Below are positions 7,417 to 15,835 of a stretch of DNA of 35,420 nt, one piece after another. Within the stretch, counting starts at the first letter, position 1. Each line of letters begins with the position of its first letter. Origin of the DNA: an uncultured Collinsella sp. (GTDB lineage: Bacteria; Actinomycetota; Coriobacteriia; Coriobacteriales; Coriobacteriaceae); the NCBI GenBank assembly GCA_958415665.1, contig CATYZK010000019.1, forward strand, positions 1-35,420, read 5' to 3'. A program made the translations under genes and the position numbers. A model generated the notes under the pieces. That model did no database searches. It was not told the origin of the DNA and saw only the letters and a list, made by a program, of their open reading frames with translations.

Positions 7417-9216
7417 CTAACGATTCGCGTCCTGAGCGTGAACTTCACGCTTCTCTTGATACATGTTATGGTCGGCAACGCGGTATATCTCGGCTAGCGT
7501 ACAGCCGGGTGTCTCTACCGTCGCGATGCCAAATGACGCGCTGACGGCCAGCGCATCATCGCTCGCCGCAGCAAGACCGCGGCGAAGATCTTGCACCAAT
7601 TGACGCGCGGACTCGCGATCAGTGTAGGGGCATATCAACAAAAACTCATCTCCACCAACGCGCATGGGCACAAACTTCTCGCCTGCCACCTGCCTCAATA
7701 CAGACGCCGTACGCCGCAGCAACTCATCGCCCATTTCGTGACCGTAAAGATCGTTGGTGCGCTTGAGGTGGTTGCAGTCCATCATGATCACACTCACGGG
7801 CAGGGATTTGTTCACCGAGTCATCGCCAAGGGACTCAAGGTAATTTCTATTGCGAAGCCCCGTCAGTTTGTCCTGAAAAGAAAGCTCTTCGGCGCGCTTT
7901 GCCATCGAGATGTTATGCGTCGCCACGACGACCGATTCCAGTCGGCCCCGCTCATCGCGACGCTGCGGAACAACCTGCAGCGAATACCAAGCACCTCGGC
8001 AATCTCGCACCTCGGCATCCAAGTGCGGCACGCCCTCCATACGGTCCCGAAGCGTACTTGTATCTATAAGCTCCATGACCACTTCGCGGCTTTCGGGACT
8101 CACAACGTCTCGACAAACCGTGTCCAAAAAGTCATATGCCTCGGTATGCTCAGCAAATATTTTCGCCATCGACGGCGACATGTTAATTCCCTCGATCTCG
8201 AGCGTATCGAGATGCAACAGGAAGGTCGACTCATACGCAGAACTGATGGCATTGATGATGCCGAGCTGCTTGTCCTTTTCGGCCAAGTTGCGACGGTCGG
8301 CAATAGTGCGCACCAACAGCACTACGACCCAAAACGCCAGGCACGCCAGCACGCCGGCAGCGACAAATGCAATCCTGCCAGACATGACCTCAGATTTGGG
8401 GTAGAGCGCAAACAGGCGGTAGTCCTTATACGCCGCACGCACGGCATACCAGGTAGTTCCCTGATATTCGACGCGCGTTAGGCCTTCGTCTTTCCAGCCA
8501 GTTCCGCTATCGGCAAGAAGTCGGGCAAGGGCTATATCGACGGTCGAATCGTTTGAGGATACGATTTGCGCATCGCGCATCACGAACACCGTTGGACCCT
8601 GATGGAACGTGTTGTTCACGAGCACGTCGGCGATAACGTATGAATAGTCATCGGAGGGCTCAGCCGCAAGCGATTGATACCCCAACGCCACCCCATCACC
8701 GTACGGAATGGCACTCACGGCAAAGTCGACACCGCGACGCTCTACGACGGTCGAGTAGGACACCTTGGAGCCTCGATACATCGATGCGACCGGCGAACAG
8801 GCCAGCTCCTCTCGCCACAGCATCAGTGGATCGCGACCGTCAGTATCGTAATGAGCGGCCATATGGCCGTCGGCGTCCATGACCAACATTCCCGAAAGAC
8901 ACTCGGTATGGACATAATCCTCGACCAGATCGTCGTTGACTTCAACGCGATCAGGCGGCAAGAACGCCGCAAACGACTCGAGCGCAGCATCCAAATTGTG
9001 CGTCGCCTCGGTTTTTCTTCCCTGTTCATATCGGTCATATTTTTTGCAGGCGTTTTTTAGAAACACCATGGTTTCCTGGCCAAACCCAAGCGTTTTATCG
9101 AGACAGCGATGCGTACCGACCATGTAGAGCAAACTCAATAGGACAACGCTGGCCACAACGCCGATAGCCGCGGCGACCAAACCCTTTCGACGCAAGCGGC
9201 ACTTGTCATTTGTCAT
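7417..9216 (-). CDS. Membrane diguanylate cyclase (GGDEF)
   Basis: A 599-residue membrane sensor. TM1 lies at about 12-33, followed by an extracytoplasmic domain of some 240 residues (Cache-like by size and layout) and TM2 at about 280-302. A PAS-like segment follows, then a C-terminal GGDEF domain making cyclic di-GMP from two GTP. The active site is complete: RVGGDEFLL with GGDEF at 521-525, upstream KLTGLRNRNYLE and DLYGHEMGDELLR. The product-inhibition site RxxD that usually lies five residues before GGDEF reads GEKF, so allosteric feedback is probably absent. The start ATG overlaps the stop of the solute-binding protein gene (ATGA), indicating coupled expression. I infer that the binding protein feeds ligand information to this cyclase. 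Confidence 0.95.
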   Translation of the reverse strand: MTNDKCRLRRKGLVAAAIGVVASVVLLSLLYMVGTHRCLDKTLGFGQETMVFLKNACKKYDRYEQGRKTEATHNLDAALESFAAFLPPDRVEVNDDLVEDYVHTECLSGMLVMDADGHMAAHYDTDGRDPLMLWREELACSPVASMYRGSKVSYSTVVERRGVDFAVSAIPYGDGVALGYQSLAAEPSDDYSYVIADVLVNNTFHQGPTVFVMRDAQIVSSNDSTVDIALARLLADSGTGWKDEGLTRVEYQGTTWYAVRAAYKDYRLFALYPKSEVMSGRIAFVAAGVLACLAFWVVVLLVRTIADRRNLAEKDKQLGIINAISSAYESTFLLHLDTLEIEGINMSPSMAKIFAEHTEAYDFLDTVCRDVVSPESREVVMELIDTSTLRDRMEGVPHLDAEVRDCRGAWYSLQVVPQRRDERGRLESVVVATHNISMAKRAEELSFQDKLTGLRNRNYLESLGDDSVNKSLPVSVIMMDCNHLKRTNDLYGHEMGDELLRRTASVLRQVAGEKFVPMRVGGDEFLLICPYTDRESARQLVQDLRRGLAAASDDALAVSASFGIATVETPGCTLAEIYRVADHNMYQEKREVHAQDANR

Positions 9217-10049
9217 GATTCCGCCCTTTGCCCGTCCGCCGTCGCTCCTGCCTTGTAATTGCTCACAATACGATCAATCGTGCCGTCCCGATCCATGTCG
9301 AACAGCACGGTATTGAGGTTTTTGACGTACTCCCCTTCATAGCTGTTCTCAAACGCAACGCCCAGGTCAACTGTCATAACGTCGTCGGCAAACACGCGAT
9401 AAACACCGGGATACTGCGCGACGAGCCGGTCGAGCGATTGAACGTCCGCCATCCAACAGTCAACATAACCTTTGACCAGGGCAGCTTTGCAGAGTTCGGC
9501 AGAGCCATATGATTTGACGTGCACATCCGGCGAGATACCCAGGTCCCCGGCAAGCAATCGGCGTTCACTCACCGAACCCGCAATCACCGCAATGGTCTTG
9601 CTTCCATCGAGAGACGTCAAACCCTTGATACCACTCGTTTTCTTGGCGGCGACCGAGACTGTCACGGTCAGATACGGCTCAGTCCAGTAATAAACGTCTT
9701 CGCGATAATTGGGCGAATAGTCGCACCACAGACAATCGATATCGCCGTTTTTGAGCAGGCGATCGCGATCATTCCAAGATATGTCAACAAATTGCGGTTT
9801 GATTCCAGCACGCTTGCAGGCCTCGCGGGCGATATTGATATCGATACCGGCGTAATCGCCTGTGGTATCGACATACACATAGGGGTCATTATCCGTAACG
9901 CCAATCTTGAGCACCGGGAGATCTTTATCGGCTTCATTCGAGGAGGAAGGACTGCGTCGAACGGTATACGTCAGGGCGCCCGCACAGACGGCAACAAAGA
10001 GTATGAGCACAAACGAGACGATAGCGCCTCGTTTAATACGTCTGGGCAC
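9213..10049 (-). CDS. Family 3 extracellular solute-binding protein
   Basis: A 278-residue protein with an N-terminal hydrophobic segment at about 10-30 and a periplasmic-binding-protein domain of the amino-acid type (SBP_bac_3). Signatures are LKIGVTDNDPYVYVD, YAGIDINIAREACKRAGI, FVDISWNDRDRLLKNGDID and the hinge region SLDGSKTIAVIAGS. There is no proper lipobox (FVAVC), so it may stay as an uncleaved membrane anchor. The GTG start has AAAGGAGG close upstream. No permease or ATPase genes lie nearby. Its stop overlaps the start of the GGDEF gene by four bases, so a signalling role together with the cyclase is more likely than transport. Confidence 0.93.
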   Translation of the reverse strand: MPRRIKRGAIVSFVLILFVAVCAGALTYTVRRSPSSSNEADKDLPVLKIGVTDNDPYVYVDTTGDYAGIDINIAREACKRAGIKPQFVDISWNDRDRLLKNGDIDCLWCDYSPNYREDVYYWTEPYLTVTVSVAAKKTSGIKGLTSLDGSKTIAVIAGSVSERRLLAGDLGISPDVHVKSYGSAELCKAALVKGYVDCWMADVQSLDRLVAQYPGVYRVFADDVMTVDLGVAFENSYEGEYVKNLNTVLFDMDRDGTIDRIVSNYKAGATADGQRAES

Positions 10050-10114
10050 GTGCCTCCTTTCATCAAAACAGCAGCCGAATTTTCATTCTATTACCGGAGC
10101 CTGCGGCAGCAACG

Positions 10115-10148
10115 AAAAAAAGCGCCTCGCCCAAGACGGGCAAGGCGC
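10115..10148 (-). terminator. Intrinsic terminator of purB
   Basis: On the minus strand GCGCCTTGCCC pairs with GGGCGAGGCGC and is followed by seven T residues. It sits about 40 bases past the purB stop and upstream of the solute-binding protein gene, separating the two units. Confidence 0.93.
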
Positions 10149-10190
10149 CAATGGTTGAAATGTATCCGCAAGCGGTCGAATAAAGCCAGC

Positions 10191-11537
10191 CTACTCGAAG
10201 CTCAGCTGCTCCAGACGATCAAAGACCGTGTCGATACGGGTGAGGAAGTCCCACGGATCAAAGATCTCGTCGAGCTTCTCCTGGCTGACGGTGCAGCGCG
10301 GGTCGGCCTCGAGACGCTCCTTAAAGGTGGGGCCGGAGACACAATCCTGCACCTCGTGCCAAGTTGCCATGGCGTTCTCCTGCACAATGGCGTACGCGTC
10401 CTCGCGGGTGATGCCCGTGTCGACGAGGGCCAGCAGCACCTTGGAGGAGAAGATGAGGCCGCGGGTCTTATTGAGGTTGGCCATCATGCGGGCAGGGTAC
10501 AGCTGCAGGCCGTCGATAACGCGGATGAGGCACTGGAACATGTGGTCGAGGGCGATGAAGCTGTCGGCCTGGGCGACACGCTCGGCAGAGGAGTGCGAAA
10601 TGTCACGCTCGTGCCACAGGGCGACGTTATCGAAGGCAACCTGGGCGTTGGACTTCACGACGCGCGACAGACCGCAGACCTTCTCCATGGTGATGGGGTT
10701 GCGCTTGTGCGGCATGGCGGAGCTGCCCTTTTGGCCCTTACGGAACGGCTCCTCGGCCTCGAGCGTATCGGTCTTCTGCAGATTGCGAACCTCGGTAGCG
10801 ATGCGCTCGCAGGTGGCCGCGGTGGTGGCGAGAACGCCGGCGAGATAGGCGTGATGGTCGCGGCTGATAACCTGCGTGGACAGCGGGTCGTGAACCAGAC
10901 CCAGGTGCTCGCAGACATACTCCTCGACAAACGGCTCGATGGAGCTGTACGTGCCAACAGCGCCCGAGATGGCACCGAAGGCAACGTTCTTGCGGGCGTC
11001 CTCAAGACGATCCAGATCGCGCTTGAGTTCCCATGCCCAAGAGCCAAACTTCATACCGAAGGTCATCGGCTCGGCGTGGATGCCATGGGTGCGGCCGGCA
11101 CAGAGCGTGTTGCGCTCCTCAAAGGCGCGACGCTTGCAAATCTCGCCGAGCTTCTTGACGTCCTCGATGATCAGGTCGCAGGCCTGGGTGAGCTGATAGC
11201 ACAGAGCCGTGTCGCCCAGATCGGAGCTGGTCATGCCATAGTGAACCCAGCGGCTGGGCTTGGGGTCGCCCTCGGGAACATCGGCGTCGATGTACTCCTT
11301 CATGTTGGTCAGGAAGGCGATGACGTCGTGGCGCGTGACCTCCTCGATCTCGTCGACCTTTGCCTTCTCAAAGTTGGCATGGTCGCGGATCCACTGGGCT
11401 TCGTCTTTAGAAATGCCGATCTTGCCGAGCTCCGCCTGGGCCTCGCAGGCCAGGACCTCGATCTCCTGCCAAATGGCGTACTTGTTCTCGAGGGAGAAGA
11501 TGTGTCCCATCTCCGGGCGGGTATAGCGATCGATCAT
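10191..11537 (-). CDS. purB: Adenylosuccinate lyase
   Basis: A 448-residue enzyme of the fumarase/aspartase superfamily that cleaves SAICAR to AICAR and adenylosuccinate to AMP, both with release of fumarate. The superfamily signature GSSAMPHKRNP is intact, as are the catalytic-region motifs GRTHGIHAEPMTFG and WVHYGMTSSDLGD. The chosen ATG at 11537 has AAGGAG five bases upstream; an in-frame extension of 22 codons upstream contains no family sequence. It is a single-gene unit with its own terminator. A TACAAT box on the minus strand near 11582-11587 could be its -10, but no good -35 is seen. Confidence 0.97.
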   Translation of the reverse strand: MIDRYTRPEMGHIFSLENKYAIWQEIEVLACEAQAELGKIGISKDEAQWIRDHANFEKAKVDEIEEVTRHDVIAFLTNMKEYIDADVPEGDPKPSRWVHYGMTSSDLGDTALCYQLTQACDLIIEDVKKLGEICKRRAFEERNTLCAGRTHGIHAEPMTFGMKFGSWAWELKRDLDRLEDARKNVAFGAISGAVGTYSSIEPFVEEYVCEHLGLVHDPLSTQVISRDHHAYLAGVLATTAATCERIATEVRNLQKTDTLEAEEPFRKGQKGSSAMPHKRNPITMEKVCGLSRVVKSNAQVAFDNVALWHERDISHSSAERVAQADSFIALDHMFQCLIRVIDGLQLYPARMMANLNKTRGLIFSSKVLLALVDTGITREDAYAIVQENAMATWHEVQDCVSGPTFKERLEADPRCTVSQEKLDEIFDPWDFLTRIDTVFDRLEQLSFE

Positions 11538-11639
11538 AGCGGCTCCTTTTTGGTTATTGGCACGTTGGTCGTAACCCAACCATTGTACCGTGCGCGGGTG
11601 CAAGTATGGGCAGCAGGCATTAACCTAACATTTTGGAAT

Positions 11640-11691
11640 TGGAGCGGGCAACGGGACGTCCGCGCATTTGCTTCGCAAATCCGCACCGGCT
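11640..11691. repeat. 52-bp direct repeat, copy 1, with tRNA-Gly 3' piece
   Basis: This copy differs from copy 2 (11774-11825) at one base (C11665 against T11799). Its first 18 bases, TGGAGCGGGCAACGGGAC, are identical to the last 18 bases of the tRNA-Gly gene at 11966-11983 and lie in the same orientation. The rest contains a short hairpin, ATTTGC-TTC-GCAAAT. Confidence 0.9.
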
Positions 11692-11773
11692 GCGGTCGGC
11701 ATGTCCCGGACCTACGCCTATGCGCGGACAATATGGGTTGAATCTGACACTCCCGGCTGTCTCCCATGCTCGA

Positions 11774-11825
11774 TGGAGCGGGCAACGGGACGTCCGCGTA
11801 TTTGCTTCGCAAATCCGCACCGGCT
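11774..11825. repeat. 52-bp direct repeat, copy 2, with tRNA-Gly 3' piece
   Basis: Second copy, starting 134 bases after copy 1 and also beginning with the 18-base tRNA-Gly 3' end. After the shared block the sequence continues into a string of TTC-loop hairpins. Confidence 0.9.
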
Positions 11826-11894
11826 TCAGGCGCCTGCCGGCGCCTTCGCCTGCTCGCTACAAACGCTTCGCGTTTGTTTTACGCTCGCACCCTA

Positions 11895-11910
11895 GCGGGT
11901 TCGAGTCCCG
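11895..11910 (+). repeat. Inverted 16-base copy of tRNA-Gly T arm
   Basis: GCGGGTTCGAGTCCCG on the plus strand equals the T arm of the minus-strand tRNA-Gly(CCC). It is followed by GCGC and not by an acceptor stem or CCA, so it is a fragment, not a gene. Confidence 0.85.
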
Positions 11911-11921
11911 GCGCTTTATTG

Positions 11922-11954
11922 AAAAAAGCACGGCACCGTGATGGTGCCGTGCTT
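11922..11954 (-). terminator. Intrinsic terminator of tRNA-Gly
   Basis: A 12-bp stem (AAGCACGGCACC/GGTGCCGTGCTT) is followed on the minus strand by six T residues. It lies 12 bases past the tRNA 3' end. Confidence 0.92.
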
Positions 11955-11965
11955 GTACTTCTAGC

Positions 11966-12040
11966 TGGAGCGGGCAACGGGACTCGAACCCGCGAGTGTC
12001 AGCTTGGGAAGCTGATGCCTTACCACTTGGCGATGCCCGC
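11966..12040 (-). tRNA. tRNA-Gly (anticodon CCC)
   Basis: The reverse complement folds as a 75-base tRNA with encoded CCA. The acceptor stem is GCGGGCA/TGCCCGC with discriminator T (U in the RNA). The anticodon stem TCAGC/GCTGA encloses TTCCCAA, giving CCC. The T arm is GCGGGTTCGAGTCCCG. It reads the GGG glycine codon. Its 3' end is repeated twice downstream. Confidence 0.96.
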
Positions 12041-12337
12041 TTGTGTGTTGGCTAGTATAACGCGGTTGTCTTGTTCGATACAAGGGTGGCGATGCTTGTT
12101 TTAGCTGTGGAGATTCGTTTTAAAATCGCGTCAATTGTGGAGACGAGGACCTTTGACCTCCTGTTCTCCTTATCTTCTACCTGCGCTTTTGCCTGATTGT
12201 TGTATTTGAGCTCAATTTGTCAGGAATTGGGCAAGCTTTTGGTCAGGCTCCGGTACTTACCCGCATGAACCTCGGGGGTAGCCTCATCCCACGCGTCGCA
12301 ACCTCCCCATGCGGCGCACGAGGGATAAGGAGCAGCC
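12041..12337. other. Intergenic region between tRNA-Gly and adhesin gene
   Basis: No gene is seen in these 297 bases. The left end holds the tRNA promoter. The rest is the upstream region of the adhesin gene. It has an imperfect dyad at 12139-12169 (GGAGA, GAGG, CCTC, TCTCC), a palindrome TTGAGCTCAA at 12206-12215, and a possible leader stem CCGCATG/CATGCGG just before the ribosome site. I find no convincing -35/-10 pair for the adhesin; TAAAAT after TTGTTT has a 19-base spacer. Confidence 0.5.
12054..12083 (-). promoter_or_regulatory. Promoter of tRNA-Gly
   Basis: On the minus strand TTGTAT (12078-12083), 18 bases, then TATACT (12054-12059), placed 13 bases before the mature tRNA 5' end. 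The -10 is good and the -35 weak. Confidence 0.6.
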
Positions 12338-15300
12338 ATGTCCACCGCACCCACGCACTCTGTCCACAGCGCAATCGCAACAGGTCCGCTGCTCCTGCTC
12401 CTCTTCCTGCTGTTCGGCTGCCTGGCACCGGGAGCCGCATTTGCCGTCGATGGCTACGACCAGCTCGGCTTCCGCACTATTAGCGATGATTGTGGGCCCT
12501 TCTTCATCGGCAAGTATGAAGCTCAAGACGCCTCGATTGCCTACTGCATGAACCAGGAGCGCCCCGGCCCCACCAAGCCGGACGGCCCATGGCTCAACTT
12601 TGATCAAGGCTGGGTGTGGCTCGACGACGAGTTCGCGGCAATCGTTTGTCACGGATATCCTACCGCCACGTCGTTTGGCGGTTACCATCTTTCACCCGAT
12701 CGCGCCCGCGCCGCCACCCAGCTTGCCGTATGGATGCTCAACGGCACTACCCATGTCGACGGCACCTACTCCTACACGACCGCTCAGGGCAAAACCAAGA
12801 GTGGGCACTTTACCGCCGACAATGAAGTCGTGGCGGCTGCGCGATGGCTCCACGACAGCGCAAAATCAGGAAGCATCAAAGCCGCTCCGCACCGCGCGCG
12901 GCGCTATCTAGGAACCGTATCGGGCGGCAGCAAACGTCAAGACATGCTCTATGTACTACCGGCGGTCTCTGTTTCCTTCCAAAAGCAGTCTGCAAACGCT
13001 GCCATTACCAGCGGAAACAATACTTATCAGTTTGATGGGGCAACATTCGATGTTTTTGAGAGCGCCAGCGGCGCACGTGTCGGCACCGTCCAGATGGACA
13101 GCAACGGTCGAGCGCAGGCAACACTCCTACCCAACACGGCATACTACCTAGTTGAGACAACAGCGCCAGCTGGTTATATCCCCCGGCACGATCGCATTGC
13201 CTTTACCACGACGGATAACGGCGGATACGTCACCATTGATGAACAACCCGGCACCATTACCTTGCGCATTGTAAAGCTCGACGCCGCAACGAATGCAGGC
13301 CCCCAAGTTGGGGCTTCGCTCGCAGGAGCAGAATTCGTGTGCGTATCGCAATCAACCCCTGGATGGACACAAACTCTCAGGACCGATGAAAGCGGTCGAG
13401 CTACCCTCACCGATGTCCCCCTGGGAACCTTTACCATCTATGAATCGAAGGCGCCCGAGGGCTATTTGCCCTCCGGTGACAGTTGGTCTTACACCGTTGG
13501 AGCCGACCAACTCGGCGATTCAGGCGTGGTCGAGATCGAATCTCGCATTTCCGATATCCCCATTGCGTTTAACCTTGAGATTTCAAAATTCAAGGACTAC
13601 GGCAATAACGATCAATCCGGCCTGGAGCAGCCGGCAGGAGATGTTGTCTTTGAGGTTGTCAGTAACAGCTCTCAGCAGGTTGTTGGCACACTGACTACAA
13701 ACATCTATGGCTTTGCCTCCACCAAAGACCAGCCCGAAGCATGGTTTGGCACAGGCAAGCGACCAGCCGGTGTCCACGGAGCCGTCCCATACGACCGCGC
13801 CGGCTACACGGTTCGTGAGGTTCCGGAAACCGTCCCCGAGGGTTTTAAACGTGCGGGGGAATGGACCGTCGAGGCCAATCAGATTTCCGACGGCGCCGAG
13901 CTTCAATATATCGTGGACAACCACGCTCTGTCGACGCATCTCCAGATTGTAAAACGCGATGCCCAAACAGGCGCTTCTGTTCCCCTAGCCGGATTCACCT
14001 TCCAACTCCTCGACAGCAATCACAAACCTGTCTCACAAACATGCTGGTATCCAGCACATAACGTAATGGACACCTTTACGACTGACGCGACCGGCACCGT
14101 CACACTGCCCGAATCGCTCGTGCCGGGCACCTATTATGTACGCGAAACCTCGGCCAAAGAGCCCTATCTTGTCGGCGGAGAGATCGAGGTAAACATACCC
14201 GCCGATATAAACCTAACGCCCGTTGCAATCGTCTCGTATTATGACCACGCCGCGACCGGAAACATCAGGATCGTTAAAACCGATGCCGTAGACGGCAGCA
14301 GCCTCGCGGGCGCCATCTTTGAGATCCGTGCCTCAGGTGATATCGTGCGCCCCGACGGTAGCATTGCCGCGCTCGACGGTGAGACTGTCGCTGCCGTCAC
14401 GACGGATGAAACTGGAGAAGCACGCGCGGACGACCTCCCGCTGGGATCTGACACCGCACGCTACGAGGTTGTCGAGACTCAAGCGCCGACCGGCTTCTTA
14501 CTCGACCGAACGCACCATATCGTCGACCTTACCTATGCCGACCAGAAAACACCCGTTGTGGAAGCACGGCTTAACGTATCCGACGATTACACCAAGGTTG
14601 ATATCTCCAAGGTCGATGCAAGCGGAGAGCAGGAAGTGAAAGGCGCACAGCTCACCTTATATGGTCCCGATAAAACCGAAATAGACTCCTGGACCTCATC
14701 CGACAAGCCGCACCGCATCGAACATCTTGCACCCGGCACCTACTCGTTGCGCGAAACGATGTCTCCGCGGACCTATGACCTTGCCGAGGAGATAACGTTT
14801 GAAATAAAGGATACGGGAGAAGTCCAATCCGTCGCGATGAAGGATGCGCCCATCGAGATCAAAGGACAGGTCGACAAGCGTCAGGAACTTGTCCAACCTA
14901 TCGGGAAGGGTCTGTTGGCTAACGGCGATGGAAAAAACCGCGCCGCGATGCAAACCAATACGGATGGGCTTTTCTCCTATACCATCGATGCTCGAAACGA
15001 TTCCGCTACTTGGGTTGATGAGTTTACGATTACCGATGATCTTGAGTGCGCCAAAGACGGCACGGCGAGATTCGTCTCAATCGAAACCCCCGTCGCCATC
15101 GGCGACCTCAACGGCCTGTGCAACGTGTGGTATCGCACGACGCCGTTGGACTCGACAGACGTCGATGAGCCGGCAAACGCGACGCTTGACGATGGGCACG
15201 AAAATCCTTGGCTTGAGTCCGACGAAGTAAAAGAGAGTCTGGGTGAGGATTGCCGCCTCGTCGATTACGACGGCTGGCACCTCTGGAAGGCGGATGTCTC

Positions 15301-15769
15301 GACCACGGAATCCACCACACTCGAGGCGAAAGAACTCGACCTTGCATCCAATACCGTCGTGACGGGCATTCGCATTGAATACGGTGCGGTAGCCGCCGAC
15401 TTTACGACTCGAAGCGATGCGGATTCTTGGACCCGTGATGATCTCAAAGATGAGCACGACGACCTTGACGATGCCAAAGCAATCCTTGGCACAGATGCTT
15501 GGGGCGCAGTCGTGCACATGCAGGCAACGTCGGCTTATACACCCCAAACCGCACTCACCAACAGCGCACGCGTCGATCTTTGCCGCAACGGCGGCGGCGA
15601 TAAACTTGAGTCACATGACGAGGACCGTGTCATTCAACGCTGTACCCTACCGCAGGACCTACCGACAACAGGATCAGCTCCCATCGCCGCTTGCATCACC
15701 GCGCTCCTGACCTCGGGTGCCGCAGCCCTATGGTTCGCTCGCCTTAGGTCGATCCCAAAGAAGCGCTAG
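12338..15769 (+). CDS. Wall-anchored thioester/Cna-B adhesin
   Basis: A 1143-residue cell-wall surface protein. The signal peptide covers about residues 1-36, with cleavage likely after AFA. Next is a TQXA-type thioester domain: Cys70 in AYCMNQ and Gln128 in ATQLAVW would form the internal thioester that such adhesins use to bind host proteins covalently. Five or six SpaA/Cna-B-like modules follow. Each begins near a lysine motif (LRIVKLD, LEISKFK, LQIVKRD, IRIVKTD, VDISKVD) and most end in an E-box such as YYLVETTAPAGY, FTIYESKAPEGY or YVRETSAKEPY; these are the expected isopeptide residues. A C-terminal non-repeat domain precedes LPTTG (from residue 1108), a hydrophobic helix and a basic tail (RLRSIPKKR), the sortase signal. 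AAGGAG stands five bases before the ATG. No sortase gene is in this window. It could be a pilus tip subunit or a free-standing adhesin. Confidence 0.95.
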   Translation: MSTAPTHSVHSAIATGPLLLLLFLLFGCLAPGAAFAVDGYDQLGFRTISDDCGPFFIGKYEAQDASIAYCMNQERPGPTKPDGPWLNFDQGWVWLDDEFAAIVCHGYPTATSFGGYHLSPDRARAATQLAVWMLNGTTHVDGTYSYTTAQGKTKSGHFTADNEVVAAARWLHDSAKSGSIKAAPHRARRYLGTVSGGSKRQDMLYVLPAVSVSFQKQSANAAITSGNNTYQFDGATFDVFESASGARVGTVQMDSNGRAQATLLPNTAYYLVETTAPAGYIPRHDRIAFTTTDNGGYVTIDEQPGTITLRIVKLDAATNAGPQVGASLAGAEFVCVSQSTPGWTQTLRTDESGRATLTDVPLGTFTIYESKAPEGYLPSGDSWSYTVGADQLGDSGVVEIESRISDIPIAFNLEISKFKDYGNNDQSGLEQPAGDVVFEVVSNSSQQVVGTLTTNIYGFASTKDQPEAWFGTGKRPAGVHGAVPYDRAGYTVREVPETVPEGFKRAGEWTVEANQISDGAELQYIVDNHALSTHLQIVKRDAQTGASVPLAGFTFQLLDSNHKPVSQTCWYPAHNVMDTFTTDATGTVTLPESLVPGTYYVRETSAKEPYLVGGEIEVNIPADINLTPVAIVSYYDHAATGNIRIVKTDAVDGSSLAGAIFEIRASGDIVRPDGSIAALDGETVAAVTTDETGEARADDLPLGSDTARYEVVETQAPTGFLLDRTHHIVDLTYADQKTPVVEARLNVSDDYTKVDISKVDASGEQEVKGAQLTLYGPDKTEIDSWTSSDKPHRIEHLAPGTYSLRETMSPRTYDLAEEITFEIKDTGEVQSVAMKDAPIEIKGQVDKRQELVQPIGKGLLANGDGKNRAAMQTNTDGLFSYTIDARNDSATWVDEFTITDDLECAKDGTARFVSIETPVAIGDLNGLCNVWYRTTPLDSTDVDEPANATLDDGHENPWLESDEVKESLGEDCRLVDYDGWHLWKADVSTTESTTLEAKELDLASNTVVTGIRIEYGAVAADFTTRSDADSWTRDDLKDEHDDLDDAKAILGTDAWGAVVHMQATSAYTPQTALTNSARVDLCRNGGGDKLESHDEDRVIQRCTLPQDLPTTGSAPIAACITALLTSGAAALWFARLRSIPKKR

Positions 15770-15776
15770 CGCGATG

Positions 15777-15814
15777 AAAAAGCGGGCGAGCCAGTCCCCC
15801 GGCTCGCCCGCTTT
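15777..15814. terminator. Shared bidirectional terminator
   Basis: A long stem (AAAGCGGGCGAGCC/GGCTCGCCCGCTTT) lies between two convergent genes. The minus-strand reading ends in a T-run (GCTTTTTC), so it is strongest for the 72-residue membrane gene. It also lies 10 bases past the adhesin stop. Confidence 0.88.
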
Positions 15815-15835
15815 CAATCATTTAAATCGCCGTAT

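Larger units (their letters stand above)
11692..11965. other. Non-coding hairpin patch between purB and tRNA-Gly
   Basis: I see no gene here; the short frames change phase across the repeats and match nothing I know. The stretch holds repeat copy 2, several small palindromes (ATTTGC-TTC-GCAAAT; GGCGCC-TGCC-GGCGCC; ACAAACGC-TTC-GCGTTTGT), an inverted copy of the tRNA-Gly T arm at 11895-11910, and the tRNA terminator. Confidence 0.7.

Noticed and set aside
9519..11741. 740-codon open frame on the plus strand
   Set aside because: It is antisense to the solute-binding protein gene and purB; long antisense frames are common in G+C-rich codon patterns.
11895..11910. Possible second tRNA on the plus strand
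   Set aside because: Only a T arm is present; there is no acceptor stem, anticodon arm or CCA.
11640..11941. Short predicted proteins in the tRNA-Gly repeat patch
   Set aside because: The frames are made of repeat copies and hairpins in changing phase, with no ribosome sites.
12190..12337. Cyclic di-GMP riboswitch ahead of the adhesin gene
   Set aside because: A few words resemble the GEMM core, but the conserved joining and tetraloop sequences are not there.
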